Source of the DNA: Fimivicinus intestinavium
GTDB lineage: Bacteria; Bacillota; Clostridia; Oscillospirales; Acutalibacteraceae
Length of the DNA stretch: 64,000 nt
NCBI GenBank assembly: GCA_018715765.1
Contig: DVKY01000011.1
Span: 1-64,000, forward strand
Direction: 5' to 3'
The position numbers and the translations under genes were made by a program. Position 1 is the stretch's first letter, and each line of letters starts with the position of its first letter. Of the stretch, positions 53,373 to 63,199 are shown in pieces. The notes under the pieces were generated by a model. It was not told the origin of the DNA. It made no database searches and saw only the letters and a list, made by a program, of their open reading frames with translations.

Positions 53373-54820
53373 ATCCGCTTTTTCCGCTAAATGAATATGT
53401 GCCGGACGGCGAAGCGCATGTTTTCGGCGACAGGGTCTATATCTACGGCTCGCGCGACAGCGAAAACGGCGAGCGGTTTTGCACCGGCGACTATACGGTA
53501 TATTCCGCAGATATTAAAGATTTATCCGAATGGAAATGCCATGGCACGAGCTATAAAAAAGAGCAGGATCCGAGAAGCACCGGCGACAAGCTCGTAGACT
53601 TTTATGCGCCGGACTGTGTGCGCGGAAATGACGGCAAATACTATCTTTATTATTTTGCCGCCGGACCGAACACACAGGCGTTCGGTCCTCTTTCCGTGGC
53701 GGTTTCCGACCGGCCGGAAGGCCCGTTTACCTACCTGAGCGATATCAAACATAAGGATGGCACGCCGGTTTTAAATTTTCTGACCAATGACCCCGCTGTC
53801 ATCAATGACAACGGCAGAATTTGGCTTTATTACGGTTGGGGCCTTGGCAGAGATTTCAGAAATAAAATTTTATCACCGCTTTACAATTTCGTATTAAGCA
53901 AGCTGGGACACCGTCCTTACCATGAGGTGAAAAGGACGAAGCCGAGTATACTCTCCTGCGCCGTTGTGGAATTGGAAGACGATATGTGCACGGTCAAGGG
54001 CGAGCCGCGTGCGGTGCTGGACAGCAAAACGACTGCCGACAAAAACAGTGAATTTTATCATCATGCATTTTATGAAGCACCATCTATTCGAAAATTCGGT
54101 GATTTATATTATCTTGTTTATTCGTCAGGTGAAAATAACGAGCTTGCCTATGCTACAAGTAAGTATCCTGACAGAGATTTTGAATACCGAGGAGTTATTA
54201 TTTCAAACAGCGATTTAGGATATAACGGCAACAAACAGCGTAAAGCACCTGCCGGAACCATACACGGAAGTATTGAATGTATAAAAGGTAAATATTATGT
54301 TTTTTATCATCGCTGTACCAATAACACAGATTTTTCACGGCAGATGTGCGCCGAACCGGTGGAGATACTGCCGGACGGAACAATAAATCAGGCGGAGATC
54401 TCAACACAGGGTGCCGGTCTGCCGTTAAAAGCAAAAGGTGCGTTCCCGGCGGCGCTTTGCTGCAATCTGTATAATGCGAAAACAAAAAATGTGCAAGGAC
54501 CCGGCAAAAGCGATAGACAGCCGAATATTGCCGCAAAAAACGGCGAGAGCTTCGTTACAGCCGTTACGGACGGCACGGTGATTGGCTATAAATATTTCGA
54601 TTTCCAAAATGTGAAAAGCATTTCTGTCACTGTGCGTAATGCGAACGGAAGCTTGGATATTTTTTCAGGCGATAAAAAAACCGGAGCAATCACGGTGCAC
54701 TGCGGCGGTGAATGGCAAGAATTTGAAACGGTCGTTTTGGCTGAAAACGGCATTTTCCCTCTTTCCCTAATTTACAGAGGCAAAGGAAAAATGGATATGA
54801 AGTCTTTGGAGTTTAAATAA
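53369..54820 (+). CDS. GH43-family glycosidase with C-terminal CBM6-like domain
   Basis: A 483-aa enzyme. The propeller begins LNEYVPDGEAHVFGDRVY, with further blade motifs DFYAPDCVRGNDGKYY, NDPAVINDNGRIWLYY, FYEAPSIRKFGDLYY and GSIECIKGKYYVFYH. The last 130 residues look like a beta-sandwich carbohydrate-binding module of CBM6 type. Likely an arabinofuranosidase or xylosidase. It is coupled to the GH1 gene (ATGA overlap) and followed closely by the GH3 gene. Confidence 0.83.
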   Translation: MNPLFPLNEYVPDGEAHVFGDRVYIYGSRDSENGERFCTGDYTVYSADIKDLSEWKCHGTSYKKEQDPRSTGDKLVDFYAPDCVRGNDGKYYLYYFAAGPNTQAFGPLSVAVSDRPEGPFTYLSDIKHKDGTPVLNFLTNDPAVINDNGRIWLYYGWGLGRDFRNKILSPLYNFVLSKLGHRPYHEVKRTKPSILSCAVVELEDDMCTVKGEPRAVLDSKTTADKNSEFYHHAFYEAPSIRKFGDLYYLVYSSGENNELAYATSKYPDRDFEYRGVIISNSDLGYNGNKQRKAPAGTIHGSIECIKGKYYVFYHRCTNNTDFSRQMCAEPVEILPDGTINQAEISTQGAGLPLKAKGAFPAALCCNLYNAKTKNVQGPGKSDRQPNIAAKNGESFVTAVTDGTVIGYKYFDFQNVKSISVTVRNANGSLDIFSGDKKTGAITVHCGGEWQEFETVVLAENGIFPLSLIYRGKGKMDMKSLEFK

Positions 54821-54834
54821 AGGGAGCTAAATAT

Positions 54835-57330
54835 ATGGCGTTTTTTATACCTGTTTTGGCAAAAAAATACAGCCCGTATGATATTGACGCCGGTATGTTT
54901 GCCCTGCAATATCCGGCAGTCAGAAGCGTACCTGTTGTTTGCACCAAGATGATAGCATCAAACGGATACGGTGAAGCAACCGTGAACAGCAAGCCGATTT
55001 CCAAGGGCCGGTGTGTTAAATTTGATTTTTCACCGCTTCCGATTTATTTTTTACCGGTCGGCGAAGCTGCAACGGAATTCGGGAAAAAATATACCGTTCG
55101 CTTGCGAGGCTACAGGGATGAAAACGGCAAAAAATTCAGGGATATCACATTTACCGTTCAAACAGCCAAAAAGCTTACGGATGATAAAAAGCACCGGGCA
55201 GTAGAAAAAATCGCAAAAAATGTGTCAGACGAGGGGATCGTTCTGCTTAAAAACAGCGGTGTTCTTCCTCTGCCGTTCCACACAAAAATAAAGCTGCTCG
55301 GCGAATATCAAAACTACCGCATCACGGCAACCGGCGCAAGCCTCATCAAGCCGAGGTGGTCTTTAAATATGAAAGAAGCCATCGCACAGTGTGAAGCTCT
55401 GGAGCTTGCCGATGATGCAGAGACCGCTTTGTATTTTATATCAAGAGGAAGCAGTGAAAACAGGGACAATAAGCCCATTCCCGGAAATTATTACCTTACG
55501 GATGATGAAAAGGCCAGTTTGACAGAGGCGGTTCAAAAATACAAAAATGTGATTTTAATTTTGAACACAGGCTATCCGGTAGAAATGCGTTTTATTAAAA
55601 GTCTCCGGCTCTCCGCCGTTTTGTGGACCGGATTTTCCGGCCAGCGGGGTACAGAGAGCCTATGCGATATCCTGTGCGGCAGGGTGAATCCGTCCGGTAA
55701 GCTTGCCGATACCTGGCCGCTTGATTATTTCGATACGCCCGCGTCTCATAATTTTATAAATCTTAACGAAGATTCGCCGGTTTATTCGGACGACGGCAAA
55801 AAATACGGCGCGCAAATATATTATGAAGAGCAGCAGTTTGTCGGCTATCGGTATTTTGACACATTCAAAAAGGAAGAAGCCTATTCTTTCGGGCACGGAC
55901 TTTCCTATACAGATTTTTCCGTTCACACTTTAGCAGGTTTTGAAAATGGAATATTAAAAGTGGATGTCCAAGTGACAAACACAGGAACAACCGCCGGAAA
56001 AACGGCAGTGCTTGCCTATGTGCAGTTTCCGGACGGCGGCCGCATGAAGCCTGCACGCGTGTTTTGCGGCTTTGAAAAGACAAAGCTGCTTGCCTGTGGG
56101 GAAAGGCAAACGCTACATATTGAAATACCGCAAAAGGATTTCTCTGTTTACGATGCCAAAAAGGCCGCCTTTCTTTTGGAGGCGGGGCAATACAAGCTGT
56201 GGGTCGGCGGCAGTATGGATGAAGCCGAATGCGCCTTTGACTTTTTTGTGGATAAGGAAATGATCGTGTCGCGCCTCTGCGCTGCGCTTGCGCCCACAGA
56301 GCCGGTCGGTTCGATCAAGGCAGACGGCAGCGTAGAAGAACGTTCCAAAATAATGCAGGCCCAAAACTGCATTTTATCACCCGCTGCATACAGCAAGAGA
56401 AATTACGAGGAACTTCCTGCATATAAAGGCAGGAAATTGAAGCTTGCAGATGTAAAAAAAGACGGCGCTAGGCTTGACGATTTCGTTGCACAGTTTACGA
56501 CAAAGGAACTCGTGAACTTTACGGTCTGCAACGGCCACTGCTTTTCACCGTGGAAAAACGGCGCGGCAGGCAAGCTGGCTTCAAGCAGACGGCTGGGTGT
56601 GCCCGTCATCTATATGAGCGACGGAAACTGCGGTGTAAATGTAAATGCGCGCACAACAGGTTTCCCGGCAAGCAATCTGCTTGCCGGCACGATGAACAAA
56701 GAGCTTGCATATGCCGTTGGCAAAGCGATCGCCGCCGATTCGAGGGAGCAGCAGATTGCAATCAATCTCGGTCCGGGCGGAAATCTGCACCGCAATATCC
56801 TTTGCGGTCGGCACAGCGAATACTTTTCGGAGGATCCGATCCTTGCCGGCACGATGATGGCGTTTCAGGCAAAAGGGCTGGAGGACAACGGCGTTATCGC
56901 AACATATAAGCATCTGCTTGCAAATGGGATCGAATTTGAGAGGAAATCAGCGCACAGCATTATAGATACCCGCACGGTTTATGAGTTGTATCTGCGCGTG
57001 TTCGACAAGGCGCTTTCGCTCTATAAACCCGGCTGTATGATGACCTCCTATAACCCGGTAAACGGCATATATCCGTGTGAAAACACAAAACTGCTTAACG
57101 ATATTATACGCGATGGCTTTGGCTTTGACGGATTTATTATGACGGACTGGGGCTCATACGACACCGCCGACCCGGTTCGCTGCGTAAATGCCGGCACCAA
57201 TCTTTTGACGCCAGGCGATAAAAAGCATTTCCGGCAGATACTTCGTGCTGCAAAGAGCGGCGAAATCAGCAAAGCTACGCTGCAAAACAGTGTAAAGCAG
57301 ATCATAAAGGTTTTGGTGAAGTGCATATGA
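54835..57330 (+). CDS. GH3 glycosidase with swapped domain order
   Basis: An 831-aa protein, the second reversed-order GH3 in the window. An N-terminal domain of about 120 residues (beta-rich, unknown) precedes the C-type domain (SDEGIVLLKNSGVLPLPF) and an FN3-like domain (VQVTNTGTTAGKTAVL). The TIM barrel lies last with nucleophile Asp771 in IMTDWGSYDT. Expected beta-glucosidase, arabinopyranosidase or similar. ATG follows AGGGAG. The stop overlaps the start of the GH39 gene. Confidence 0.86.
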   Translation: MAFFIPVLAKKYSPYDIDAGMFALQYPAVRSVPVVCTKMIASNGYGEATVNSKPISKGRCVKFDFSPLPIYFLPVGEAATEFGKKYTVRLRGYRDENGKKFRDITFTVQTAKKLTDDKKHRAVEKIAKNVSDEGIVLLKNSGVLPLPFHTKIKLLGEYQNYRITATGASLIKPRWSLNMKEAIAQCEALELADDAETALYFISRGSSENRDNKPIPGNYYLTDDEKASLTEAVQKYKNVILILNTGYPVEMRFIKSLRLSAVLWTGFSGQRGTESLCDILCGRVNPSGKLADTWPLDYFDTPASHNFINLNEDSPVYSDDGKKYGAQIYYEEQQFVGYRYFDTFKKEEAYSFGHGLSYTDFSVHTLAGFENGILKVDVQVTNTGTTAGKTAVLAYVQFPDGGRMKPARVFCGFEKTKLLACGERQTLHIEIPQKDFSVYDAKKAAFLLEAGQYKLWVGGSMDEAECAFDFFVDKEMIVSRLCAALAPTEPVGSIKADGSVEERSKIMQAQNCILSPAAYSKRNYEELPAYKGRKLKLADVKKDGARLDDFVAQFTTKELVNFTVCNGHCFSPWKNGAAGKLASSRRLGVPVIYMSDGNCGVNVNARTTGFPASNLLAGTMNKELAYAVGKAIAADSREQQIAINLGPGGNLHRNILCGRHSEYFSEDPILAGTMMAFQAKGLEDNGVIATYKHLLANGIEFERKSAHSIIDTRTVYELYLRVFDKALSLYKPGCMMTSYNPVNGIYPCENTKLLNDIIRDGFGFDGFIMTDWGSYDTADPVRCVNAGTNLLTPGDKKHFRQILRAAKSGEISKATLQNSVKQIIKVLVKCI

Positions 57331-58872
57331 AAATTACGATTGACAAAAATGCAAAAACCACGCCCACGGATTTTTCCTGGCAGTTCGGTATAGGCAACGA
57401 TCATGCCTTCCAGCTTCACAGGAAAGATGTCTGCGCGCATGTCAAAACTGTGCACGATGAACTCGGCATGCGGTATATCCGATTTCACGGCATATTTGAC
57501 GACGATATGTTGTGCATACAGCGCCTGTCCGATTACAAGCCGTTTGGCAATATCCCCTGCTCGAATCGTGTGACGGAAACCAATTTTAATCAGATAGCGG
57601 ATGTTTTCAACAATGTACTGGCATGCGGAATGAAGCCGTTCGTAGAGCTCTCTTTTATGCCCGGCGCGCTTGCAAGCGGCAAAAAAACAGGGATACGATA
57701 CCAAAACAATATCACGCAGCCGATATCGCTGGAAGCCTGGGCGGCTTTTATAAAAAAGTTCATTCTGTTTTTAAAGGACTATTACGGCGAGGCGGAAATC
57801 CGGCAATGGTATTTTGAGGTGTGGAACGAGCCGGATCTTTCCATATTTTTCAAAGGCAGCCAAAGTGATTATCTCCGGTTTTATGCGGCTACGGCAAAAG
57901 CCGTAAAATCCGTAGATGCGCAGCTGCAAATCGGCGGCCCGTCCTCTTCGGCGTGCCTTTGGATCGATGACTTTGTGAATTACTGCAGAAAAAATGGTGT
58001 TCCGTTTGATTTTATATCCACACACCACTACCCCGGCGACGCTTTCGGCAATTCTTTTTCCATGCGCGACGCCTTCAAAATGATGTCGATCGTCAAAAGT
58101 GCTGCAAAAAGCGGCAAGGCTTTGTCCGACGTGATGCAGGAGATGTTTTTTAAACCCAACATATATAAAAAGTGGGATAAAGGAATTCTTGCCAGGATGG
58201 ATGAAAAAGCCGCTGCCAAGGCCGGCGATAAGCCGCTTTTCATAACGGAATGGAACAGCATGGCGGTTTTCGCCTCCCCTGCACACGACGAAAAAATATG
58301 CCGCCGCGTTTATTGTCAAGAGCTGCATGGACCTGAAAAACAGAATAAAAGGGTATATGTTTTGGTGCTGCTCCGATATTTACGAGGAACAGTTCATGCT
58401 CGGCAGGCCGTTTCACGGCGGATTCGGCCTGATCAACAACTGCGGCATCCCAAAGCCGAATTTCTATGCCTTTAAACTGCTTTCCCGGCTTTATCCGCAA
58501 AGATTAGACCTGTCCTATAAAAGCAGCGGAGATGTGGAGTGCGCGGCTTTTACAGACGGAGAAAAGTTGCAGATCCTTGTGTATTCACAGAGTATGGATT
58601 ATACTAAAAATGATGAAACGAAAATCCAGCTTGAAATCAATTTTGCCGCCAAGGCAGTTATGGCGCAATACATTGACGATGCGCACTGCAATCCGAAAAA
58701 AGAGTGGCTGCAAATGGGCGCTCCCGATATTTTGAGACCTGCGCAGATCACCGAAATACAAAGCCGAACTTCGCTTACGAAAGAATCGATACCTTTTACA
58801 GCGGAGCACGGTCACACACAAATCGCCCTGACACTGCGAACGAACGACATAGTTTTACTATCGCTTTCATAA
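57327..58872 (+). pseudogene. GH39-like beta-xylosidase, frameshifted
   Basis: Two frames together encode one GH39-like enzyme. The first part carries acid/base Glu168 in EVWNEPDLS and nucleophile Glu308 in FITEWNS. Reading is lost at an A6 tract (58291-58296). Dropping one A restores DEKYAAAFIVKSCMDLKNRI and joins the second frame, which runs through GYMFWCCSDIYEEQ to the normal stop at 58872. The first frame otherwise ends at 58475 with unrelated residues. Both catalytic residues precede the shift, but the barrel and C-terminal beta domain would be broken. It may be a real mutation or an assembly error. The ATG at 57327 overlaps the GH3 stop. Confidence 0.8.
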
Positions 58873-58887
58873 AGGAGGCTATATAAA

Positions 58888-60369
58888 TTGAAAAACATAC
58901 CTGAGATCAAAGTAGGCATCGTTGCCGTAAGCCGCGACTGCTTTCCGGAAAGCCTGTCTGTAAACCGAAGAAAAGCGCTGGTGAAGGCATATAAAGCCCA
59001 GTACGGCAAAAGTGAAATTTACGAATGCCCCATCTGTATTGTGGAAAGCGAGCTCCACATGCTTCAGGCGCTGGAGGATGTGAAAAGTGCGGGCTGCAAC
59101 GCACTTTGCGTTTATCTCGGAAATTTTGGCCCGGAGATAGCAGAAACGATGCTGGCGCAAAAATTTGACGGCCCTGTGATGTTTTGCGCCGCCGCCGAGG
59201 AAAACATTGCCGTGCTTGCAGATGACCGCGGCGACGCCTTTTGCGGCATGCTCAACGCAAGCTACAATCTGAAGCTACGAAATGTGCGGGCATATATACC
59301 GGAATATCCGGTTGGAGACGCAGCGTACTGTGCAAAGCTCATTCACGAATTTGTGCCTGTTGCCAGGGCGATCGTCGGCCTTAAAAACCTGAAAATCATC
59401 TCGTTCGGGCCGCGTCCGCTGAATTTTTTGGCCTGCAATGCGCCGATTAAAAAGCTTTACGACCTCGGCATAGAGATTGAGGAAAATTCCGAACTCGATT
59501 TGTTTGAGGCGTATAATTCGCACCAGGATGATGCGCGTATACCGGATGTTGTTGCCGATATGGAAAAAGAACTGGGCGCCGGCAATCAAAAGCCGTTCAT
59601 ACTGCCGAAGCTCGCGCAGTATGAACTGACCCTGCTCGACTGGATAGAAGCGCACAAAGGCAGCAAACCCTATGTTGCGCTTGCCGGCAAGTGCTGGCCG
59701 GCGTTCCAGACCCAGTTCGGTTTCGTGCCGTGCTATGTGAACAGTCGCCTTACCGCACGAGGCATTCCCGTTTCCTGCGAAGTGGACATTTACGGCTGCC
59801 TTTCGGAATACATAGGCGTATGCGTGTCCGGCGACGCCGTTACGCTTCTGGATATCAACAACACCATTCCCTCCGAATTGTATCAAAAAGAGATAAACGG
59901 CCGGTTCGATTACCGACTGCGCGACACCTTTATGGGCTTCCATTGCGGAAACACTTGCGCCCAAAAGCTTTGCAGTCCGGTAATGAAGAACCAAAAGATC
60001 ATGGCGCGCAGCCTGCCTGATTCGGTCACGAATGGAACGCTGGAGGGTGATATAAAGCCGGGTGACATTACCTTTTACCGCCTGCAATCCACTGCAGACA
60101 ACCATCTGCTTGCCTATGTGGCAGAAGGAGAGGTTTTGCCCGTGAAAACCCATTCTTTCGGAAGCATCGGCGTTTTTGCCATCCGCGAAATGGGGCGTTT
60201 TTACCGCCATGTTCTGATAGAAAACGGATTTCCGCATCACGGTGCCGTGGCGTTCGGCCATTTTGGAAAGCCCATTTTTGAAGTGTTCAAATATCTCGAC
60301 GCTGAAAAAATAGGATTTAATCAACCTTCTAATATACTTTATGATATGGAGAACCCTTTTGATGATTAA
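58888..60369 (+). CDS. L-fucose/L-arabinose isomerase-family protein
   Basis: A 493-aa protein of the fucose-isomerase-like superfamily (VAVSRDCFPESLSVNRRKAL, NALCVYLGNFGPEIAET, LAGKCWPAFQTQFG, SVTNGTLEGDIKPGDIT). These use a divalent metal and convert an aldose to a ketose. Start is TTG at 58888, 9 nt after AAAGGAGG. It is coupled to the kinase gene, so the product is presumably the ketose that kinase phosphorylates: L-ribulose, D-xylulose or L-rhamnulose-like. The substrate cannot be fixed from sequence. Confidence 0.8.
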   Translation: MKNIPEIKVGIVAVSRDCFPESLSVNRRKALVKAYKAQYGKSEIYECPICIVESELHMLQALEDVKSAGCNALCVYLGNFGPEIAETMLAQKFDGPVMFCAAAEENIAVLADDRGDAFCGMLNASYNLKLRNVRAYIPEYPVGDAAYCAKLIHEFVPVARAIVGLKNLKIISFGPRPLNFLACNAPIKKLYDLGIEIEENSELDLFEAYNSHQDDARIPDVVADMEKELGAGNQKPFILPKLAQYELTLLDWIEAHKGSKPYVALAGKCWPAFQTQFGFVPCYVNSRLTARGIPVSCEVDIYGCLSEYIGVCVSGDAVTLLDINNTIPSELYQKEINGRFDYRLRDTFMGFHCGNTCAQKLCSPVMKNQKIMARSLPDSVTNGTLEGDIKPGDITFYRLQSTADNHLLAYVAEGEVLPVKTHSFGSIGVFAIREMGRFYRHVLIENGFPHHGAVAFGHFGKPIFEVFKYLDAEKIGFNQPSNILYDMENPFDD

Positions 60370-61816
60370 CTACTACATAGGACTTGACATAGGTACATCA
60401 TCTGTCAAAGCGATGCTGATAAGCGAGGATTCCATCATTAAAACCGTATCTTTGGATTATCCGATCCGCTATCCGAAGCCCGGATACAGCGAACAGGACC
60501 CGCACGACTGGTTCAACAAAAGCATTGCCGCTGTTCGTTCGCTTACAGAGGATGTTGATAAGAGCCTTGTTCGGTCCATCGCTTTTTCAGGACAGATGCA
60601 TGGGCTTGTGCTGCTAGATGAAATAGATGAAGTCATCCGGCCTGCCATTTTGTGGAACGATGGCAGAAGTGAAAAAGAGGTTGCGTATCTCAACGAAATG
60701 ATAGGCAAGGATTTTCTTTTGTCCAACACCGGAAACATCGCCTTTGCGGGCTTTACGGCGCCGAAGCTGCTGTGGGTGCGTGAAAATGAACCGGAAAATT
60801 TCAAACGCATACGCAAAATCATGCTGCCTAAAGATTATGTGGCTTACAGATTTTCCGGCGCATTTGCAACTGACCCATCCGACGCTGCCGGAACGCTGTA
60901 TTTTGATGTGAAAAACAGACGCTGGTCAAAGCCGATGCTGAAGCTGCTGCAAGTGGAAGAAAGCAGGCTGCCTCAAATTTTTGAAAGCAGCGCGGCAATA
61001 GGCTGTATAAAACCGGAAATTGCGGCGAAGCTCGGGCTTTCGGCAGATGTGAAAATTGTGATTGGAGCGGGCGATAATGCCGCTTCGGCAATAGGCACCG
61101 GCACGATAAACAGCGGCGACTGCAACATCTCTCTCGGCACCTCAGGCACGGTATTTGTTTGCGCGGACACATTTGGCTTTGACCGCGAAAATGCCATTCA
61201 TTCCTTTTGCTCGGCAAACGGAATGTACCATTACCTTGCCTGTACGCTTACGGCAGCAGCATGCCAAAAATGGTGGGTGGAAGATATTTTGCGCTCCGAT
61301 TACGCAAGCGAAAGCAATATGGAACAATTTATCGGCAACAGCAGCGTATTGTTTCTGCCCTATCTTATGGGTGAGCGCTCGCCGGTGAACGACACAAATG
61401 TCAGGGGTTTATTTGCCGGCCTTTCCATGACAACGGCAAGGGAAGAAATGACGCTTGCGGTGCTGGAGGGCGTGGCATTTTCGCTTAAGCAAAATGTAGA
61501 GGTCATCCGCTCGCTCGGTGTGGACATAAAGCGTTCAAAAATCTGCGGCGGCGGCGCAAAAAACAGACTTTGGTGCCGGCTTCTGGCAACGGTTCTGGGT
61601 ATCGAGCTTGAAGTGCCCGTATTGGAACACGGCGGTGTGCTGGGCGCATGCCTGCTTGCAGCAATGGGGGACGGAAACGATATTGCGCATAATTTTTACG
61701 GCGTAAAAGAAACTATTTCGCCGGACGAGATGTACGCAGATTATTACGCACAAAAATATCAAAAATATCTGTCGCTCTATCCGGCGGTAAGTCATCTGAA
61801 TTCTGCAACATTATAA
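60362..61816 (+). CDS. xylB: Xylulokinase-like FGGY carbohydrate kinase
   Basis: A 484-aa FGGY kinase: phosphate loop YIGLDIGTSSVKAM near residues 6-18, SGQMHGLVLLD and ILWNDGRS typical of xylulokinase, ISLGTSGTVFV in the C-terminal domain. Most likely phosphorylates D-xylulose to xylulose 5-phosphate for the pentose phosphate pathway; ribulokinase cannot be excluded. It overlaps the isomerase gene by 8 nt, with GGAG 10 nt upstream of the ATG. It is the last gene of module 2. Confidence 0.82.
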   Translation: MINYYIGLDIGTSSVKAMLISEDSIIKTVSLDYPIRYPKPGYSEQDPHDWFNKSIAAVRSLTEDVDKSLVRSIAFSGQMHGLVLLDEIDEVIRPAILWNDGRSEKEVAYLNEMIGKDFLLSNTGNIAFAGFTAPKLLWVRENEPENFKRIRKIMLPKDYVAYRFSGAFATDPSDAAGTLYFDVKNRRWSKPMLKLLQVEESRLPQIFESSAAIGCIKPEIAAKLGLSADVKIVIGAGDNAASAIGTGTINSGDCNISLGTSGTVFVCADTFGFDRENAIHSFCSANGMYHYLACTLTAAACQKWWVEDILRSDYASESNMEQFIGNSSVLFLPYLMGERSPVNDTNVRGLFAGLSMTTAREEMTLAVLEGVAFSLKQNVEVIRSLGVDIKRSKICGGGAKNRLWCRLLATVLGIELEVPVLEHGGVLGACLLAAMGDGNDIAHNFYGVKETISPDEMYADYYAQKYQKYLSLYPAVSHLNSATL

Positions 61817-61985
61817 ACAAAGAGTTTTGTAATAGAGATCATTTCAGGCTTTGCGAAAACTAAAAGAATAGATATAAGATACATCATTAGTTACAAATCA
61901 CAACAAACAATAAAAGATCCTACAGAAGCGAACTAACGAATTTTATTGTTTTATAGCCATATGGAGAAACTAACAGTCTGCTCGC

Positions 61986-62179
61986 TCAGCCAATACAGAA
62001 AACCGGAGAAAGCAACGTTGCTCTCTCCGGCTTGACTTTGATTTTTTTCGCCTTTGCTTTTGAAAACTTGATGATCAAGGACTCCACAGCGTCGGTATAG
62101 TGATCTTCCTGCCGCAATTTCAGAGAGATTTTGAATAAGAAAGCAGCGCTCATTTTCCGACAGATAGATACGTTTTCAC
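61986..62179 (-). pseudogene. Degenerate small element ORF
   Basis: On the minus strand, a short protein seems split across frames: YLSENERCFLIQNLSE in one frame and LRQEDHYTDAVESLIIKFSK in the next. One extra base near 62118-62120 (GAAATT for GAATT) separates them, and a second extra A near 62173-62176 would displace the start. The reconstructed protein resembles small hypothetical proteins of Firmicutes mobile elements, but I cannot name a family. It lies 23 nt after DUF5131. Confidence 0.35.
62003..62048 (+). terminator. Terminator after module 2
   Basis: CCGGAGA-GCAAC pairs with GTTGC-TCTCCGG, with a T-rich tail to 62048. It is 187 nt past the kinase stop and also faces the convergent minus-strand genes. 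The sequence between (61817-61985) is AT-rich with no gene. Confidence 0.65.
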
Positions 62180-62202
62180 ACTCTCAAACTATCGGGGATT
62201 TT

Positions 62203-63159
62203 TTACCGCTTAGGACACCAGTGAGGGGAGGTTCTCGTGTATTTCCCTGGAATATGCTGTCCACTTATTTCTTTATACCTGTTCAGAACCTTTCGGTGGC
62301 GACAGATATGCCGGTTTCCCCGCTTGCCTTCTTGGATGATTTCACAATCCGGGCAGCTGTTGCACCGGGGAATCGGCTTGTCTTTTGGCCGCTTTAAAAG
62401 AACGGGATATTGCTGGATCAGCCGTCCTTTCCAAATGGTGCGGATGGCACTGTTCCTTTTTATATAGACCGGAGTATCGCTGCGCTGCTCCAAAATTGCG
62501 TCCAGCCAATCGCGTTGCGGCAAATTGCGGCGGCTTGGCAGCAGTTCTTCACAGCCGATGATGATCCATTCCGTTTGGGGCAACAGATAACTTTCTGCAA
62601 AAGCGCCCAAGGGCTCGATGCAGACAAAAGTATGGTACTGATCGGAAATGAACGCCTCCGACAGACTATTGATCCGCGTCCCATACCAGAAATTGTCTCC
62701 TGCCGGCAACAGACCGAGATGGCTCAGCTCCGCATACCGCTCCGGATTCTTTGTCAGGAATAAGTAGTTGTGCCACGGAGCCGCCCTGCAGGCGTCAAAA
62801 ACCGCTGTGATCCATTCCAAAGGCACCCAGTCTCCGAACAATTCGCCCATACCGCATACATAGATGTTGGCAGGCTTTTTCTTGTCAGTTACCATACGCA
62901 GACGATAGCGGTGAAGCGTTGGCTCAAAGCCGGCTGGAAACTGAAGCACATGATCTTCTTCGTTATGAAAGGGCTTTTCCAGAGCAAACAGCCTGTTTTT
63001 CCAATCGCACTGGATTTGCGGGCTGCCGAGATTCAGCCGCACTGCCCCGCAAAGCCTTGACGCCAGCTTGCGGCCATAACAGAAATCACACTGTATTTTA
63101 CAGCCGGTGACAGGGTTCCATGAGAAATCGCACCAACCGATCTGACTTTTATTCATCAT
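62203..63159 (-). CDS. DUF5131 (phage Gp37/Gp68-like) protein
   Basis: A 318-aa protein of the Gp37/Gp68 phage family. The N-terminal Cys20, Cys24 and Cys27 in GCKIQCDFCYGRK form CxxxCxxC, the pattern of radical-SAM Fe-S clusters. FDACRAAPWHNYLFLTKNPE and FWYGTRIN, later GCEELLPSRRN, are family-typical. The last 60 residues contain more Cys (CNSCPDCEII). A radical-SAM-type modification of a nucleic acid or protein is likely but unproved. AAAGGAGG precedes the ATG. It lies on the minus strand behind the YkgJ gene. Confidence 0.8.
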   Translation of the reverse strand: MMNKSQIGWCDFSWNPVTGCKIQCDFCYGRKLASRLCGAVRLNLGSPQIQCDWKNRLFALEKPFHNEEDHVLQFPAGFEPTLHRYRLRMVTDKKKPANIYVCGMGELFGDWVPLEWITAVFDACRAAPWHNYLFLTKNPERYAELSHLGLLPAGDNFWYGTRINSLSEAFISDQYHTFVCIEPLGAFAESYLLPQTEWIIIGCEELLPSRRNLPQRDWLDAILEQRSDTPVYIKRNSAIRTIWKGRLIQQYPVLLKRPKDKPIPRCNSCPDCEIIQEGKRGNRHICRHRKVLNRYKEISGQHIPGKYTRTSPHWCPKR

Positions 63160-63199
63160 ACAAGTGAATGCCTCCTTTCTGGCATATGTTGATGATTTT

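Noticed and set aside
20354..61816. SusC/SusD-type polysaccharide utilisation locus
   Set aside because: No TonB-dependent transporter or SusD lipoprotein; transport is by GPH and MFS proteins, as in Gram-positive hosts.
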